Source: Streptomyces sp. BHT-5-2
Lineage (GTDB): Bacteria; Actinomycetota; Actinomycetes; Streptomycetales; Streptomycetaceae
Assembly: GCF_019774615.1 (NCBI RefSeq)
Contig: NZ_CP081496.1
Coordinates: forward strand, 2,976,001-3,040,000
Reading direction: 5' to 3'
Length of the DNA stretch: 64,000 bases
Shown: positions 61,154-64,000 of the stretch, one piece after another
Numbering within the stretch: position 1 is the stretch's first letter
How the letters are laid out: the number at the start of each line of letters is the position of its first letter
Translations under genes and position numbers: made by a program
The notes under the pieces: model-generated
Seen by the model: the letters and a program-made list of their open reading frames with translations, nothing else
What the model was told of the DNA's origin: nothing
The model's database searches: none

Positions 61154-62881
61154 TCACCTCCCGGGGCGGGCGAGCAGCAGCTCGGTGTTGTGGTCGGCGG
61201 ACGTGCCCAGCTTGGCGTCCGGCGTCGCGTAGGGGTCGTTGTAGGACAACTCGCGGTAGAGCGCGGCGAGTCCGGCGTCGGAGGTGTCGGTGACGGACGT
61301 GACGTACGGGGCGGCGGACTCGATGAGCGTGGTGAACAGCGACAGTGTGCCGTCGCCGTTGTCGGCCAGCTCGATGATCCGGGCGTGCTGCGGGAAGTCC
61401 ACGTGCGAGGCGGTGTTGATCTCCCAGAAGGCGCGCTCGGGCACGGCGTGGGCGTGCGGGGTGATGCGGTTCTCGTGGGTGTGGCCGTTCACCCACGCGA
61501 CCACGTTGGGATAGCGCTGGAGCAGGGCGACCAGGGCCTTGCCGTCGTGCCGGCCCTCGAAGGGCCGGTAGGGGTCGGGCAGCAGATTGCCCATGGTGGC
61601 GCTGGTGTGGTGGCTGAACAGCACGATCAGAGGGTCGCCCCCGCGGCCGCGCACCGTGCGGCCGTCGCCGTCGTACCAGCGGCTGCTGTGCTCCTGGAGC
61701 ACCGACTCCAGCCACCGCAGCTGCGCCGTGCCCAGCGAACCGTCCGCCCAGCCCGCGCGGTTGGTGGTGTCCAGGCTGACGCCCAGGACGCCCTCGGCGA
61801 GCGGGAAGGTGTAGTAGAGGCGGCCGCTGGCCGCCGCGTCGGAGGTGAAGCCGTGGCCCACCGGGCCCGCGCCGGTGTACGCCGGGTCCAGATGGGCCTT
61901 GGCGAACTCGGCCGGGGTGAACGGGTGCCGCCGTTCGTCCGGGGTGATCCTGCGGACCGCGCCGCCGTCGGCCAGCAGGGAACCGAGCAGCGCCGCGGCC
62001 TGCGCCGGATCGTGCTTGAGGGCGTCCGCCAGCCGGGCCGCGGTGGCGTCGTCGCAGCCCTCCAGCTTCCGGTCGCCGGTGTACAGCTCGCCCAGCAGGC
62101 CGAGATCGGGCAGGGTGCCCTCGATGCTGTCGTCGTGGTTGCCGACCGTGGTGTACCAGGGGACGGCCAGGCCCGGCGCGGTGAACGGGCGGGCCGCACC
62201 CGACAGGAAACCCGGTATCTGCGGCAGCCCCTTGGCCTTGTAGGCGTCCCGCAGCGCCGACTCGGGGTTCCAGTACGCCGCGTTGCCGGAGTTCTGCACG
62301 CCTTCGTAGCGCCGGGGGTCGCCGCTGCTGGGGGTGATCCGGCCGCCGCTCATCACCGTCAGATACCAGTCGAGCTCGATCCGCTCGTGGTTGTCGGTGT
62401 TGTCGCCGGTGGCCATCACCGAGCCGAACGGCAGCCCGGTGTACGGGCCCCGGCGCACCGCGTTGACCCGCTCGACGAGCGAGGAGGCGCCGCGCACGGT
62501 CAGGGCCTCGTGCGGGCGGTGCGCGCTGTCGTTGACCCGGGCCAGATACTCGAACCGGACCGGCGACTCGACGTCCGCCAGATGCAGGTCGGTGAACTGC
62601 ACGAAGGAGGCGAGGCCGGTCCGGCGGTCGTCCCGCCCGGCGCTCCCGGCGGCCAGCTCGCCGCGCACCACCAGCGGCCAACCGGGGCCGGCCACCAGCC
62701 GCTTGTACGCCCCGGTGCCGACGGGGCGGGCGGCCTGCTCCAGGGTGGTGCCCCTGGTGCGCACGGCCCGCGCCGCGGTGACCGCCAGCGCACGGTCGTA
62801 CGAGGCCGCCGACCACAGCGTGGCCCCCGCCACCGCGGCGGACAGTCTGGACACGAACTGGCGGCGGTTCATCCCGTGCAT
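61154..62881 (-). CDS. Tat-exported metallophosphoesterase (TIGR03767-like)
   Basis: A 575-residue calcineurin-like phosphoesterase. An N-terminal twin-arginine signal (NRRQFVSRLSAAVAGATLW) directs folded export. The metal-site motifs are in order: FTDLHLAD (D-x-H), TGDNTDNH (GDN), VGNHDD (GNHD), FSHH and NGHTHENR (GHTH). Its length and its placement of the motifs over a long chain match the TIGR03767 group found in actinobacteria. ATG 62881 with AGGGGG is used; ATG 62872 is an alternative. Substrate unknown. Confidence 0.9.
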   Translation of the reverse strand: MHGMNRRQFVSRLSAAVAGATLWSAASYDRALAVTAARAVRTRGTTLEQAARPVGTGAYKRLVAGPGWPLVVRGELAAGSAGRDDRRTGLASFVQFTDLHLADVESPVRFEYLARVNDSAHRPHEALTVRGASSLVERVNAVRRGPYTGLPFGSVMATGDNTDNHERIELDWYLTVMSGGRITPSSGDPRRYEGVQNSGNAAYWNPESALRDAYKAKGLPQIPGFLSGAARPFTAPGLAVPWYTTVGNHDDSIEGTLPDLGLLGELYTGDRKLEGCDDATAARLADALKHDPAQAAALLGSLLADGGAVRRITPDERRHPFTPAEFAKAHLDPAYTGAGPVGHGFTSDAAASGRLYYTFPLAEGVLGVSLDTTNRAGWADGSLGTAQLRWLESVLQEHSSRWYDGDGRTVRGRGGDPLIVLFSHHTSATMGNLLPDPYRPFEGRHDGKALVALLQRYPNVVAWVNGHTHENRITPHAHAVPERAFWEINTASHVDFPQHARIIELADNGDGTLSLFTTLIESAAPYVTSVTDTSDAGLAALYRELSYNDPYATPDAKLGTSADHNTELLLARPGR

Positions 62882-62919
62882 CAAATCCCCCTGGGGCTGC
62901 GCTACATGACGGCAGACGG

Positions 62920-62955
62920 GGGTGCCCCGCCAACCGGCCGGGCGGTCGGGCACCC
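62920..62955 (-). terminator. hairpin downstream of the PucR gene
   Basis: GGGTGCCCCGCC (62920-62931) pairs with GGCGGTCGGGCACCC (62941-62955) with a two-base bulge. It is suited to end the PucR-type transcript before the phosphoesterase gene. Confidence 0.55.
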
Positions 62956-62975
62956 TCGGACGGCGCACACGCTAC

Positions 62976-63005
62976 TTGCCGGTAGCGACCGGCAACAGGT
63001 CCTGT
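62976..63005. promoter_or_regulatory. adjacent palindromes before the phosphoesterase
   Basis: TTGCCGGT-AGCG-ACCGGCAA (62976-62995, perfect 8-bp arms) is followed directly by ACAGGTCCTGT (62995-63005). Both lie about 100 bases upstream of the phosphoesterase start and are candidate operators. Confidence 0.45.
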
Positions 63006-63152
63006 GGACAACGGGTTCATGGACATCAGGTGGCGTCCCGGGGCACTCCGGGACAACCGGCGACCGCCGATCGCCCCGCGTCCAACGTCCCGCCCCCGCA
63101 GCCGAGTTCGGCACCCGCCCCAGGGCACGGACCGCGGCGCACGCGGTCCGCG

Positions 63153-64000
63153 TCAGAGCCGCGACGCCTTGAGCGCCATGTGGAGCAGCAGCCGGTCCGC
63201 GCCCTCGTCCAGGTCGAGGCCGGTCAGCTTCTCGACCCGGCCGAGGCGGTAGTAGAGGGTCTGCCGGTGGATGCCCAGGTGCTGGGCGGTGCGGCCGGCC
63301 TGGCCGGCGCAGTCCAGGAACGCCTCGGCGGTACGGGCGAGTTCGGCGTGTGCGGGGGTCAGCAGCGGGGCGACCGTCGGGTCGGGCGCGGCGTCCGGGA
63401 GGCCGGTCAGCAGGCGGTAGGCGCCTATGCCGTCCCACTCGGCGACGGGGCCCAGCCGGGGCTCGGCGCGGGCGGCGCGGGCCGCGGCCAGCGCCTGCCG
63501 CCAGGATGCCGGGAGTTCGGTCGGCTCACGGGTGGCGAGGCCGATCCCGGCGGCGCCGCGCGGGCCGCGCGCCCCGGCCGCCGCCGGACCGACGCCCGCC
63601 CGCGGGGAGCGCAGCAGATGCTCGGCGGCCGCATGGGCCGGCGCCGGCGAGCCGGTCTGGCGCAGCCGGACCAAGCCGGCCAGCGCGGCGGTGCCGCCGG
63701 GGCCCGGCCGGCCCGGGTCCCCGGCCGGGGCGCCCGGCAGCGGGCAGGCCGCGAGGAGTCCGGGCAGGCTCGGCAGGGGAGCGGTGTCGGTGCCGGCGGT
63801 GTCCCAGGGCAGGACCGCGACGAGGGTGAGCGGGGTGCCCGGGGTGAAGCGCAGGGTGTCCCGGAGGGCGTCGCGCAGCGCGGCCGCCGCCGCGGCCCGG
63901 CCGGAGACCGGTGACGTCAGCAACTCCCGCAGCACCTCGGCGAGTTCGTGCCCGGCCCGGGACTCGTCGGCCAGCAGGGCGCCGATCCGGGCGGCGGTCT
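63153..64000 (-). CDS. PucR/CdaR-type helix-turn-helix regulator (partial)
   Basis: The frame is open to the right edge, so the N terminus is outside the window; 282 residues are visible. The C-terminal HTH of the PucR family is clear: [43 protein letters not shown]. The middle is an Ala/Pro/Gly-rich domain, and a segment [22 protein letters not shown] at the edge looks like the end of a GAF or PucR sensor domain. In Streptomyces a regulator of this type can adjoin proline-catabolism genes, but those would lie beyond the window. Confidence 0.88.
   Translation of the reverse strand, partial: TAARIGALLADESRAGHELAEVLRELLTSPVSGRAAAAAALRDALRDTLRFTPGTPLTLVAVLPWDTAGTDTAPLPSLPGLLAACPLPGAPAGDPGRPGPGGTAALAGLVRLRQTGSPAPAHAAAEHLLRSPRAGVGPAAAGARGPRGAAGIGLATREPTELPASWRQALAAARAARAEPRLGPVAEWDGIGAYRLLTGLPDAAPDPTVAPLLTPAHAELARTAEAFLDCAGQAGRTAQHLGIHRQTLYYRLGRVEKLTGLDLDEGADRLLLHMALKASRL

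Overview
The window is high-GC (about 70% or more) actinobacterial DNA, almost certainly a Streptomyces chromosome core. The gene content and order (gcv/glyA/sdaA, a five-gene oligopeptide ABC transporter, mnmA, ligA, gatCAB, ilvBNC, serA), the frequent GTG starts, the GTGA stop/start overlaps, an F420-type oxidoreductase and a WhiJ-like regulatory triad all point that way. No rRNA, tRNA, CRISPR array, complete insertion sequence or prophage was found.

Layout. 1-1.3 kb: end of an unknown gene, a PAP2 phosphatase and a small unknown protein. 1.3-6.4 kb: a leftward glycine/serine unit (gcvT, gcvH, glyA, sdaA) behind a tandem glycine riboswitch. 6.5-9.2 kb: a P-loop protein and two SseB-type proteins, with two related MITE-like palindromic elements between them. 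9.7-15.9 kb: oligopeptide ABC transporter in the order permease, lipoprotein, permease, ATPase, ATPase. 16-19.6 kb: secreted M1 peptidase, TRIC-type channel, thioesterase and a decayed Phd/RelE toxin-antitoxin locus. 19.6-29.5 kb: housekeeping genes (cysteine desulfurase, mnmA, VC0807-like membrane protein, gdhA, LOG-family protein, SDR, MetE-like protein, ligA). 29.7-36 kb: GGDEF-EAL protein and gatC-gatA-(mini-ORF)-(80-aa membrane protein)-gatB. 36-41 kb: a regulator-rich, partly lower-GC accessory stretch (double-HTH XRE regulator, 56-aa membrane protein, F420-type oxidoreductase, WhiJ/DUF397/anti-sigma-like triad). 41-51.6 kb: MMPL transporter, two unknown proteins, a large LuxR-family ATPase regulator, PQQ-type sugar dehydrogenase, aldo/keto reductase and 2-hydroxyacid dehydrogenase. 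51.7-60.5 kb: GGDEF protein with a degenerate EAL domain, then an attenuator-controlled ilvB-ilvN-ilvC and serA. 60.7-64 kb: PRC-barrel protein, Tat-exported metallophosphoesterase and a PucR-type regulator cut by the window edge.

How the genes fit together. Serine runs through the window: serA makes it, sdaA degrades it, glyA/gcvT/gcvH exchange it with glycine and one-carbon units, and SseB-family proteins are associated with serine sensitivity. Two amino-acid-sensing RNA devices are readable: the glycine riboswitch before gcvT and a branched-chain-rich leader peptide with attenuator before ilvB. Two c-di-GMP enzymes lie 20 kb apart, one with intact GGDEF and EAL signatures and one whose EAL half has lost its catalytic residues.

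No clear new multi-gene system was found. The most noteworthy items are the fossil toxin-antitoxin locus with legible lesions, the MITE pair (one element supplies a gene's stop codon), a genome repeat inserted in frame into a PAS-like region, a coupled 24-codon ORF inside the gat operon, a sharp codon-usage break at the end of ligA, paired direct repeats by the double-HTH regulator, and several genes whose -10 elements sit exactly where leaderless transcription would need them. All family assignments were made by eye from motifs, without database searches.
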